Part shown: positions 57,014-64,000 of the stretch, in pieces | Layout of the letters: each line of letters opens with the position of its first letter | How positions within the stretch are numbered: the first letter of the stretch is position 1 | Assembly (NCBI RefSeq): GCF_014489635.1 | Contig: NZ_CP060828.1 | Span: forward strand, 1,426,001-1,490,000 | Direction of reading: 5' to 3' | Source of the DNA: Streptomyces roseirectus | GTDB taxonomy: Bacteria > Actinomycetota > Actinomycetes > Streptomycetales > Streptomycetaceae | DNA length: 64,000 nt | Notes under the pieces: model-generated | The model's input: only the letters and a program-made list of their open reading frames with translations | Databases searched by the model: none | Told to the model about the DNA's origin: nothing | Position numbers and translations under genes: made by a program

Positions 57014-57916
57014 ATGACGGCAGCCCCGCACCCCCTGTTCCTCGACCCGTCCGTGGAGATGACCGGCAAGGACACCCCGGCCCTGGAGCAGGCGGCCTTC
57101 GCCCCCGGCACCCGCGTCAACATCACCCACCTGGCGACGGAGACCCTGGACGCGCGCGTCGAGGCCGCGCGGGCGGCGAGGGACCTGGGCCTGGTCCCCG
57201 TCCCGCACCTGTCCGCCCGCCGTCTGCGCTCGGCGTCCGAACTCGCCGAGACGCTGGCCGCGTTCGCCTCCGTCGGTGCCGCCGCGCACGTCTTCGTCGT
57301 CGCCGGCGACCCCACGACCCCGCACGGGCCCTACCCCGACGCCCTGTCCGTCGTCCGCTCGGGTCTGCTCGGGCAGCACGGTGTGCGGGAGGTCGGGGTC
57401 GCCGGGTACCCGGAGGGGCACCCGGTGATCGGCACCCCGGCGCTGTGGTCGGCGCTGGAGGCGAAGACGGCCGCGCTGCGGGAACAGGGCCTGGCCGGCG
57501 GCGTGATCACCCAGTTCGGCTTCGCGGTCGACCCGGTGCTGACGTGGCTCGCGGAGGCCCGGCGCCGGGGTGTGGACCTGCCCGTGCGCGTCGGCGTCCC
57601 CGGCCCGGCCGGCGTGCGCCGCCTCCTGTCGTACGCCCGCCGCTTCGGCGTCACCACCAGCGCCGGCATAGCCCGCAAGTACGGCTTCTCGCTGACGCAC
57701 CTGATGGGGACGGCGGGCCCGGACCGCTTCCTGCGGGCGCTCGCGGCGGACCTCTCCCCGCAGGCGCACGGCGAAGTCGCCCTGCACCTCTACACGTTCG
57801 GCGGGCTTGCGGCGACGTCGCACTGGCTCACCTCCCTCGGCCTCACCGCAGCAGCAGCTGAAGTCCCCCCAACACCGTCGCCGCGATCACCAGCTGCTCG
57901 AACAACCGCTGGTTGA
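57014..57916 (+). CDS. Methylenetetrahydrofolate reductase-like TIM-barrel flavoprotein
   Basis: 300 residues. PLFLDPSVEMTGKD, ALEQAAFAPGTRVNITHLA, VFVVAGDP, DALSVVRSGLL, GVAGYPEGHP and VITQFGFAVDP follow the order of motifs in the MTHFR/MetF family. A catalytic Glu appears in the N-terminal segment PSVEM. It would reduce 5,10-methylene-THF to 5-methyl-THF or act on a related C1 carrier. It begins 96 bp from the divergent cobK; methyl-THF and B12 meet in methionine synthesis, a plausible but unproven link. The last 24 codons overlap the convergent tauE-like gene by 74 bp. Confidence 0.78.
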   Translation: MTAAPHPLFLDPSVEMTGKDTPALEQAAFAPGTRVNITHLATETLDARVEAARAARDLGLVPVPHLSARRLRSASELAETLAAFASVGAAAHVFVVAGDPTTPHGPYPDALSVVRSGLLGQHGVREVGVAGYPEGHPVIGTPALWSALEAKTAALREQGLAGGVITQFGFAVDPVLTWLAEARRRGVDLPVRVGVPGPAGVRRLLSYARRFGVTTSAGIARKYGFSLTHLMGTAGPDRFLRALAADLSPQAHGEVALHLYTFGGLAATSHWLTSLGLTAAAAEVPPTPSPRSPAARTTAG

Positions 57917-58616
57917 TCCGGTCCACCGCCCACCTCCCGAGCAGCGCCCCCGGCACCACGAACACCACCAGCGCCGCGTCCAGCAGCAACGACGCCCCGT
58001 CGATGAGCCCGAGCCCGGCACTGAAGGGCACCTTCGTCACGTTGACGATGAGGAAGAAGAACGCCGACGTCCCCAGGAACCCCAGTTTCCGGAACCCCGC
58101 GGACAGCAGGTACATCGACATGACCGGCCCCCCGGCGTTCGCGACCATCGTCGTGAACCCCCCGAGCACCCCGTACGAGCGCGCCTTCAGCCGCCCGGAC
58201 CGGGTGGCGACCGCGTCGGGGTCCTCCGGCGCCTGAGCCTGCCGTCTGCGCCAGACCGTCACCGCCGCCATCAGCAGCAGGATCGCCCCGATGGAGGTCC
58301 GCACGGCCTCGTCGCCGGCCCACAGCAGGAACACCGTCCCGACGACCACCCCCGCCGCGACGGCCGGGAACAGCCGCCACAGGGTCGGCCAGTGGGCGTG
58401 CCTGCGGTAGGTGACGACCGCCAGGACGTCCCCAGCGATCAGGATCGGCAGCAGCACCCCCGTCGAGGCGCGGGCCGGGAGGACCGCCGCGAAGACTGCG
58501 AGGCTGACGGTGTTCGCACCGCTCACGGCCGTCTTGGAGAAGCCGACGAGGAGGGCGGCGAAGGCGAGGGCGGCGAACTCCCAGCCGGTGATGTGCCACA
58601 GAGTCATCGTGTTCAT
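57843..58616 (-). CDS. TauE/SafE family sulfite exporter-like membrane protein
   Basis: 257 residues from ATG 58616, with about eight transmembrane helices in two similar halves. FAALLVGFSKTAVSGANT in the first half and VLGGFTTMVANAGGPVMSMY in the second are the duplicated TauE/SafE motif. The family exports sulfite, sulfoacetate or other small organic anions. The substrate is unknown here. The 3' end runs 74 bp into the MTHFR-like gene on the other strand, a long antisense overlap. Confidence 0.87.
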   Translation of the reverse strand: MNTMTLWHITGWEFAALAFAALLVGFSKTAVSGANTVSLAVFAAVLPARASTGVLLPILIAGDVLAVVTYRRHAHWPTLWRLFPAVAAGVVVGTVFLLWAGDEAVRTSIGAILLLMAAVTVWRRRQAQAPEDPDAVATRSGRLKARSYGVLGGFTTMVANAGGPVMSMYLLSAGFRKLGFLGTSAFFFLIVNVTKVPFSAGLGLIDGASLLLDAALVVFVVPGALLGRWAVDRINQRLFEQLVIAATVLGGLQLLLR

Positions 58617-58695
58617 TGCGTTGACCGATGCTATGCCCACGCAACCTGGGTAGGTAAGGACCGTCTCGCCGCTCGGATCGACCTTCGGAGGAATC

Positions 58696-59499
58696 GTGGC
58701 CGACATCCGCCACCTGCCCGGCGTCCACGGCCGTATCGCCGTCCACGAGTGGCCGCACCCCGCACCCCGGTACATCGCGCTGCTGGTCCACGGCTACGGC
58801 GAGCACCTGGGCCGGTACGCGGAACTCGCCGGGGTGCTGCACGCGCACGGCGCGACCGTCCTCGGCCCCGACCACGCCGGGCACGGCCTCTCGGACGGGG
58901 AGCGGGTTCTCGTCGAGGACTTCGAGGACGTCGTCACGGACGTCGAGCAGGTCGCCGCGCTCGCCCGCGCGGCGCATCCGGGGCTGCCGCTGGTCGTCGT
59001 CGGCCACTCCATGGGCGGTCTGATCTCCGCCCGCCTCGCCCAGCGCCAGGGCGACCGGCTCGCCGCGCTGGTCCTGTCCGGGCCTGTCATCGGCGACTGG
59101 GCGACGCCGGGCCGGCTCCTCGCCTACGACGAGATTCCGGACGTCCCCATCAGCCCGGCCGCGCTCTCCCGGGACCCGGCGGTCGGGGCCGCCTACGCGA
59201 CCGACCCCCTGGTGTGGCACGGGGCGATGAAGCGGCCCACGCTGGAGGCGTTCACCACGACCCTCAAGACGGTCGCCCAGGGCGGCGACGTGAGCCGCCT
59301 GCCCGTGCTGTGGCTGCACGGCGACGGCGACCGCCTCGTCCCCCTCACCGAGAGCCGGCCGGGTGTGGAAGCCCTGAGCGGCGGCGCGCTGACCTCGCAC
59401 GTCTACGCGGGCGCACGGCACGAGGTGTTCGCGGAGACCAACCGGGAGGAGGTCTTCGGGGACCTGCTGCGGTTCCTGGACGGCGTCACGGGGGCCTGA
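58696..59499 (+). CDS. Alpha/beta hydrolase, monoacylglycerol lipase-like
   Basis: 267 residues from GTG 58696, with GGAGG upstream. VHGYGEHLGRY, DHAGHGLSDG and the nucleophile elbow GHSMGG are signatures of lysophospholipase/monoglyceride lipases. The acid is in HGDGDRLVP and the His in GARHEVFAE. It would hydrolyse monoacylglycerols or similar esters in the cytosol. It is divergent from the TauE gene (79 bp apart). Confidence 0.88.
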   Translation: MADIRHLPGVHGRIAVHEWPHPAPRYIALLVHGYGEHLGRYAELAGVLHAHGATVLGPDHAGHGLSDGERVLVEDFEDVVTDVEQVAALARAAHPGLPLVVVGHSMGGLISARLAQRQGDRLAALVLSGPVIGDWATPGRLLAYDEIPDVPISPAALSRDPAVGAAYATDPLVWHGAMKRPTLEAFTTTLKTVAQGGDVSRLPVLWLHGDGDRLVPLTESRPGVEALSGGALTSHVYAGARHEVFAETNREEVFGDLLRFLDGVTGA

Positions 59500-59651
59500 G
59501 CGCGGGAGCCGGCGGGCCGGGAGGACGGGCACGTACGCCGGGGTCGAGGGCGTCGCCGCCCCGCACGCCGCCGCCCCGCACGCCGGGGTCAGGTACGCCG
59601 GGGCCGCTTGCCCGGCGCCGTAGGGCACCCCCTCGGGCGCGAGCACCCCGC

Positions 59652-60872
59652 TCATCCTCCCCTCACCTCCGCCCCGCCGCCCGTCCGCGCCTTCGCCTCC
59701 GTCGGGAACTCCGCCCGTACCTCCCAGCCCTCCCCCTGCCTGGGTCCCGCCGTCAGTTCGCCGCCGAGTGCGGTGACGCGTTCCTTGAGGCTGACGAGGC
59801 CGAAGCCGCCGCCGTGGGCCTCGGCGGGGAACCAGACACCGCCGTGCCCGTCGTCCTGGACGATGACGACGAGCCGGTCACCGAGGGGGAAGAGGGTCAC
59901 CAGGATCTCGGTGGCGTCGGCCGCGTGCCGGCGGACGTTGGTGAGGGATTCCTGGACGACGCGGTAGGCGGCGGCCTGCACCTCGTGCGGCAGTCCGGGC
60001 GCCAGCTCCGGATCACGGTGGAGGATCGCCCGCTGACCGGGGACGGCGAAGCGGTCGACGAGGTCGAAGATCCCGTCGAGGTCCCCGACGGGCCGCCGTT
60101 CGACGGCCTCGGGCCCCACGTCCCGCAGGACGCCGACCGTACGCCGCATGGAGGCGAGGGCTTCGGTCGCGGCCCGTTCGATCCCGGCGAGGACGGAGTC
60201 GAGTTCGCGCTGGGGAGCGTCGGCCATCATCCGGGCGACCTGGGTCTGTACGAGGATCCCGGTGACACGGTGCGCCACGAAGTCGTGGAGGTCGGCGGCG
60301 ATGGCCACCCGCTCGGCCCGCCGCGTCTCCCCGACGGCGACCACCCGCCGGTAGTCCAGCGTCCGCAGATACCCGGCGAGCCCGGCGACGATCCCCGCGA
60401 GCAGCAGCCCGGACACGAGCGACGCGAGCACGTCGTCGTCGCGCAGGGAGTAGGACTGGAGGTAGCGCACCGGCAGCCCGAACAGCGCGAGTGTGTCGAC
60501 CACCGCGCACACCACGGCCCATGGCCCCGGCGCGTGCCGCACCGCGAGGAACAGCAGACAGAGCAGGATCAGCACCTCGCCGGGCCCGAAGATCGCGGAC
60601 TCGCCGCGCTCCAGCATCACGGCCGTGTACAGAAGGGAGAGCAGCGCCGGAACGGCTGTTCTCACCTGCTCCGTGAGCCAGCGGGGCCGGCGGTCGGCGG
60701 GCCGGAGCACGGCGGCGGTACCGACGGCGAGCACGGCTCCCACCGCCCAGAGGTGTTCTCCGTAGGACTTGGCGTTCATGAGGTCGATGACCGAGGCGGC
60801 GGGCACGGTGCCGACAGCCAGACCCCGTGCACAGCCCCGGACTCGTCCGGCGACTGATGACATGCCGATCAC
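59652..60872 (-). CDS. Two-component sensor histidine kinase (NarL/DesK class)
   Basis: 406 residues (ATG 60872, or 60863 at the third downstream codon). The N-terminal half has about five to six membrane helices. The dimerisation domain (HisKA_3) carries the phospho-acceptor His in ADLHDFVAHRVTGI. The ATPase domain has VVQESLTNVRRHA (N box), VQDDGHGG and GFGLVSLKERV. Its partner is probably the LuxR-type regulator at 62684, 1.8 kb away and separated by two genes; usually the two are adjacent. The short stretch 59500-59651 beyond its stop contains only CCGCACGCCG-type repeats. Confidence 0.88.
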   Translation of the reverse strand: MIGMSSVAGRVRGCARGLAVGTVPAASVIDLMNAKSYGEHLWAVGAVLAVGTAAVLRPADRRPRWLTEQVRTAVPALLSLLYTAVMLERGESAIFGPGEVLILLCLLFLAVRHAPGPWAVVCAVVDTLALFGLPVRYLQSYSLRDDDVLASLVSGLLLAGIVAGLAGYLRTLDYRRVVAVGETRRAERVAIAADLHDFVAHRVTGILVQTQVARMMADAPQRELDSVLAGIERAATEALASMRRTVGVLRDVGPEAVERRPVGDLDGIFDLVDRFAVPGQRAILHRDPELAPGLPHEVQAAAYRVVQESLTNVRRHAADATEILVTLFPLGDRLVVIVQDDGHGGVWFPAEAHGGGFGLVSLKERVTALGGELTAGPRQGEGWEVRAEFPTEAKARTGGGAEVRGG

Positions 60873-61060
60873 GGTAGCTCCGCCGACGGCCCCGGCGGAT
60901 CGGCCGAACGGCCGAGGGCGAGTGGGTGAAAGAGCCCGGGAACCTGGCCGGACGGCCGAGGCGGAGGAGGCCGGAGAAAGGCGAGAGTGGAGACACGGAG
61001 CGGATCGGTCGCTCCGCCTCTCCCCTTTTCTTTTACCTGCTCGCGGTTCGGAGGCATGTC

Positions 61061-61432
61061 ATGCAGCGCGGCAAGTTCGTGACCGGTGTGGTGGGCGGCG
61101 TCACCGCCCTCGTCGCCGTGGGTTCGGTGGGTACTCACCTGTTGTCGGGCACGGAATCGACGACGGGACTGGACGCCGGGTCCACGGTGAAGGTGAACGG
61201 TTACCCGGCCCTGTCCAAGGACATCGCCCAGGGCCGGATCCAGAGCAGGTACCACCCGCTGCCCTGGGTCGGCGACAAGATCGAGGGCGTCAGCTGCCCG
61301 ACCGGCCTGAAGGCGGTGGCGGGCGCGACGCTCACCTGCCGGGGCCGAAAGAGCGACGGGAAGAGCGTCGACATACCGGTCAGCGTCGTCAAGGCGACGC
61401 CCTCCTCCGTCACCTGGAAGTTCGAACGCTGA
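61061..61432 (+). CDS. DUF4333-type exported/membrane-anchored protein
   Basis: 123 residues from ATG 61061, with GGAGG nine bases upstream. A single N-terminal hydrophobic helix (VTGVVGGVTALVAVGSVG) anchors or exports it. The outer part contains the DUF4333 core with two cysteines, SCPTGLKAVAGATLTC, then SVDIPVSVV and a final TWKFER. The cysteines probably form a disulfide. Function unknown. It is divergent from the histidine kinase and 70 bp upstream of the ABC ATPase gene. Confidence 0.75.
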   Translation: MQRGKFVTGVVGGVTALVAVGSVGTHLLSGTESTTGLDAGSTVKVNGYPALSKDIAQGRIQSRYHPLPWVGDKIEGVSCPTGLKAVAGATLTCRGRKSDGKSVDIPVSVVKATPSSVTWKFER

Positions 61433-61502
61433 GCACCCTGCTCGGCCCCGGACACCGATCCACCCCCGTCCATGCCCCACCCCGAAAGGCACTCCCCTTC
61501 TC

Positions 61503-62186
61503 ATGAACCCCGTTCTGGCCGGTCTCGGCCTCGTCAAGAAGTACGGCGCGACCGTCGCCCTCGACGGTGTGGACGTCCAGGTCCAGGAGCGCGACTCCCT
61601 CGCCATCATGGGCCCGTCCGGCTCCGGCAAGTCGACGCTGTTGCACACCCTGGCCGGCGTCGTCCGCCCCGACTCCGGTTCGGTGCTGCTGCGCGGCGAG
61701 AGCATCGAACGCCTCGGGGAGAACAAGCTGAGCGCGCTGCGCCGCAAGCGGTTCGGCTTCGTCTTCCAGTTCGGCCAGCTCCTGCCCGAGCTGCCGGCCG
61801 AGGAGAACGTGGCGTTGCCGCTGATGCTGGAGGGTGTGCCGCGCAAGCAGGCGGTGGAGCGGGCCCGCCGCTGGTTCGCGCCGCTCGGCCTCGAAGGTCT
61901 TGAGGGCCGCCGCCCCGGTGCCCTCTCCGGCGGTCAGGCCCAGCGGGTGGCGATCGCCCGCGCCCTCGTCATAGAACCGAACGTCGTCTTCGCCGACGAG
62001 CCGACCGGCGCTCTCGACCAGCGCACCAGCAACGAGGTCGTCACCCTCCTCACCTCGGTGACCCGCGCCCAGGGAGCCGCCCTGGTCATGGTCACCCACG
62101 ATCCCGACGTCGCCGCCCACTGCGACCGCATCCTCCAGGTCCGCGACGGCCGCATCACCGGCCACACCCAGTACACGGTGGCCTGA
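61503..62186 (+). CDS. ABC transporter ATP-binding protein (MacB/LolD-like)
   Basis: 227 residues. Walker A GPSGSGKS is near residues 37-44, LSGGQAQRVAIARAL is the signature, and VVFADEPTGALD holds Walker B. The D-loop form EPTGALD and SALRRKRFGFVFQ place it with ATPases that drive FtsX-like permeases (MacB/LolD/BceA class). No permease gene follows: the next 497 bp are non-coding. It therefore lacks its normal partner here and must use one encoded elsewhere, or be a remnant of a deletion. Confidence 0.88.
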   Translation: MNPVLAGLGLVKKYGATVALDGVDVQVQERDSLAIMGPSGSGKSTLLHTLAGVVRPDSGSVLLRGESIERLGENKLSALRRKRFGFVFQFGQLLPELPAEENVALPLMLEGVPRKQAVERARRWFAPLGLEGLEGRRPGALSGGQAQRVAIARALVIEPNVVFADEPTGALDQRTSNEVVTLLTSVTRAQGAALVMVTHDPDVAAHCDRILQVRDGRITGHTQYTVA

Positions 62187-62683
62187 TTGCACCGGCCACC
62201 GGCACGGCACGGCCCAGCCCCGGACACCACGAGCCGCACCAGCCACACCCCGCGGCCCGGCGGAAACACCCCGCGCGGACCCCACCCCTCAGGCCCGTAC
62301 GGAGGCAGACCACCACGCGGACCACACGACACGAGACCCTGACCGGCACATCCCGCAGCGCGCACGGGGCGAGGTCACGAGGCGAAGTTCTGCCTCAGCG
62401 GCACACCCGGCGGCCCTGGCCTCAAGCCCGCACAAGACCGGACCGCACGGACCGGACCGGACCGCCCGAGCCTGCCACGGCCCACCCGACCATCCCCGCC
62501 GACGGCCACCGCCCGACACCGGACACCCCAGCCCCCCGCCTCCCCAAACCACCCCACCGATCCGCCACCCGCCACCCACCAACCGCCCGCCACCGAACAC
62601 CCCACCGACCGCCGTCCCGCCGACCACCCCACCCCGCCCCGACCCCCACCGTCCCCACCCACCCCGTGAGGCATGATCGGTCC
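62187..62683. other. C-rich gene-free region where a permease gene is expected
   Basis: 497 bp with low-complexity CCACC/CCGCC words, strongest from 62500 to 62670. I see no ribosome-binding site, no hydrophobic ORF and no FtsX-like remnant in any frame. It separates the ABC ATPase from the response regulator. Confidence 0.5.
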
Positions 62684-63397
62684 ATGACCGCCCCCGCACC
62701 GGCCCCGATGCCGGCCCCCGCCACCCCGATCAGGGTGCTGATCGCCGACGACCAGGAGATGGTCCGCACGGGCTTCCGGTTCTTCCTGGACGCGCAGCCG
62801 GACATGACGGTGGTCGCGGAGGCGGCGGACGGGGAGGAGGCGGTGACGCTGGCCCGGCAGGTCCGGCCGGACGTCTGCCTGCTGGACATCCGGATGCCGA
62901 GGCTGGACGGCCTGGAGGCGACGCGGCTCCTGGCGGGCCCCGGCGTGGAGGACCCGCTGAGGGTCGTCGTGGTGACGACCTTCGACCTCGACGAATACGT
63001 GTACGGGGCGCTGCGCGGCGGGGCGTGCGGGTTCCTGCTGAAGGACTCGGGGCCGACGCTGCTCGCGGAGGCCGTGCGGGCGGCCGCGGCGGGCGACTCG
63101 CTGGTGTCCCCGTCGGTCACGGTCCGCCTGCTGAAGCACCTCACGGAGAAGGAGGAGACCCACACCAGGAGAACCGCCGCCGCGCCCTCACTGGCCGACC
63201 CCCTCACCGACCGTGAACTGGAGGTCGTCCGGCTGGTGGCACTGGGGCGGACCAACGCGGAGATCGCGACGGAGCTGTTCGTGTCGCTGTCCACGGTGAA
63301 GACGCACCTGTCGAGCGTGCAGGTGAAGCTGGGGACCCGCAACCGGGTGGAGATCGCGGCGTGGGCATGGCAGCACGGCCAGGTGAACCCCGCCTAG
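62684..63397 (+). CDS. LuxR/NarL family response regulator
   Basis: 237 residues from ATG 62684. The receiver domain begins RVLIADDQEMVRTGF (acidic pair) and its phosphoacceptor Asp is in VCLLDIRMPRLDG; the conserved Lys is in FLLKDSG. The C-terminal LuxR-type HTH is LTDRELEVVRLVALGRTNAE followed by VSLSTVKTHLSSV. It would bind DNA when phosphorylated by a DesK/NarX-type kinase, most likely the one at 59652-60872. The stop overlaps the convergent HAD gene by 4 bp. Confidence 0.92.
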   Translation: MTAPAPAPMPAPATPIRVLIADDQEMVRTGFRFFLDAQPDMTVVAEAADGEEAVTLARQVRPDVCLLDIRMPRLDGLEATRLLAGPGVEDPLRVVVVTTFDLDEYVYGALRGGACGFLLKDSGPTLLAEAVRAAAAGDSLVSPSVTVRLLKHLTEKEETHTRRTAAAPSLADPLTDRELEVVRLVALGRTNAEIATELFVSLSTVKTHLSSVQVKLGTRNRVEIAAWAWQHGQVNPA

Positions 63398-64000
63398 CGG
63401 GCCGCCTCGGCGGCGGGGTCCAGGCCGGGGTCCGGGTCCAGGCCGAGGTCGAGGCCCAGGACGCGGGCGACGGTGCGCAGGACGCCGTTGTCGTTGTTGG
63501 ACGGCGCGAGGTGGCGGGCCCGGCGGATCACCTCGGGGTGCGCGCCCGTCATCGCAAAGGACCACTCCGCCGCGTCCAGCATCTCCAGGTCGTTGAGGTA
63601 GTCGCCGAAGACCATGGTCTGGGCCGGGGTGATGCCCAGCTCCCGCTGGAGCCGGCGCAGCGCGGCGCCCTTGTTGGCGGTGGCGTTCATGATGTCGACC
63701 CAGTGCTCGCCGGAGACGACGACCTGGTGGGTCGCGGTGAACGCGGCGAGCGCGGGCGCGACGGTCCGCTCGGCGGAGCCGAAGGAGTAGAGGGCGACCT
63801 TGATGATGTCGTCGTCGACGGCGGTGACGTCCTCGACGACCTCGTTGAGCAGGTAGTACCCGCGGACCTCGGCGAGGAACGCGTCGTCGGTCTGCTCGAC
63901 GTACGCGGACCGCTTGCCGCACACGACGACCCCGACGTCGGCCCCGCCCGCGGCGAGCCGCCGCACGGTGTGGACGACCTCGGCGGCGACGTCGGGATCC
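63394..64000 (-). CDS. Cof-type HAD phosphatase, 5' end outside window
   Basis: The frame stays open to position 64000, so only the C-terminal ~200 residues are seen. NKGAALRRLQRELGI and VFGDYLNDLEMLDAA are motifs III and IV of the Cof/IIB haloacid dehalogenase phosphatases; MTGAHPEVIRRARHLAPSN is the usual end region. The nucleophile Asp motif lies outside the window. It would dephosphorylate a sugar phosphate or cofactor. The C terminus adds a short GLDPDPGLDPAAEAAR repeat-like tail. Confidence 0.85.
   Translation of the reverse strand, partial: DPDVAAEVVHTVRRLAAGGADVGVVVCGKRSAYVEQTDDAFLAEVRGYYLLNEVVEDVTAVDDDIIKVALYSFGSAERTVAPALAAFTATHQVVVSGEHWVDIMNATANKGAALRRLQRELGITPAQTMVFGDYLNDLEMLDAAEWSFAMTGAHPEVIRRARHLAPSNNDNGVLRTVARVLGLDLGLDPDPGLDPAAEAAR

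Noticed and set aside
57807..60857. Long plus-strand ORF across TauE, lipase and kinase genes
   Set aside because: Spans several genes with recognised families in other frames and shows no domain of its own.

Overview
The window is high-GC, densely coded actinobacterial DNA. Gene content (SAV_2177-type methyltransferase, glucarate dehydratase with a GntP permease, many GTG starts, TGATG-coupled genes, single-gene TetR/GntR/LuxR-type regulators) points to Streptomyces or a very close relative. No replication, ribosomal or other core cluster is present to narrow this further.

Left chromosomal block (1-18,700). A carbohydrate/inositol-type catabolic set comes first: a PhyH dioxygenase, an SDR and a Gfo/Idh/MocA dehydrogenase, and further on a ribose/inositol-type ABC importer divergent from a GntR/UTRA regulator. 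It is interrupted by an MFS efflux pump divergent from an HTH regulator and by two GNAT genes, one of which carries two frameshifts. Next come a TetR / acyl-CoA dehydrogenase / 3-hydroxyacyl-CoA dehydrogenase group (branched-chain acyl-CoA oxidation), a glucarate uptake and dehydration pair, a SAM methyltransferase, a minisatellite, and a GNAT/TetR divergent pair with a clear operator.

Mobile block (18,711-51,771). An intact tRNA-Pro(GGG) gene lies at the right edge. Its 3' 42 nt, within a 44-bp identical core, recurs at 18,711 and at 39,934. The three cores bound two tandem islands of about 21.2 kb and 11.8 kb. Both have the same layout: a conserved left end with an IS110 transposase remnant, cargo, and a tyrosine integrase at the right end. 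Neither has recognisable replication or transfer genes. Island 1 carries a graspetide-type ATP-grasp ligase, a three-helix membrane protein, a 53-residue peptide and a 1448-residue NACHT-like NTPase with a C-terminal PD-(D/E)xK-like nuclease. It also carries a 3509-residue secreted RHS/LamG toxin with an endonuclease tip and its SUKH immunity gene. Island 2 carries a caspase-like/NTPase/WD40 protein, a TPR-CHAT protease, two overlapping membrane-protein genes and a divergent alpha/beta hydrolase; its integrase is frameshifted. The two cargos look like two different intracellular conflict (abortive-infection-like) modules, plus one contact/secretion toxin. They are the best candidates here for an undescribed system.

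Right chromosomal block (51,800-64,000). This holds a DUF309 protein, cobF, a minisatellite, a DHA2 drug pump with a winged-helix-like tail, a zinc-ribbon protein, cobK with an in-frame pentapeptide repeat, and a methylenetetrahydrofolate reductase-like gene overlapping a TauE/SafE gene tail to tail. It continues with a monoglyceride-lipase-like hydrolase, a histidine kinase and a LuxR response regulator separated by a DUF4333 protein and an ABC ATPase without a permease, and a partial HAD phosphatase. Functions are read from motifs and family knowledge; no database search was run.
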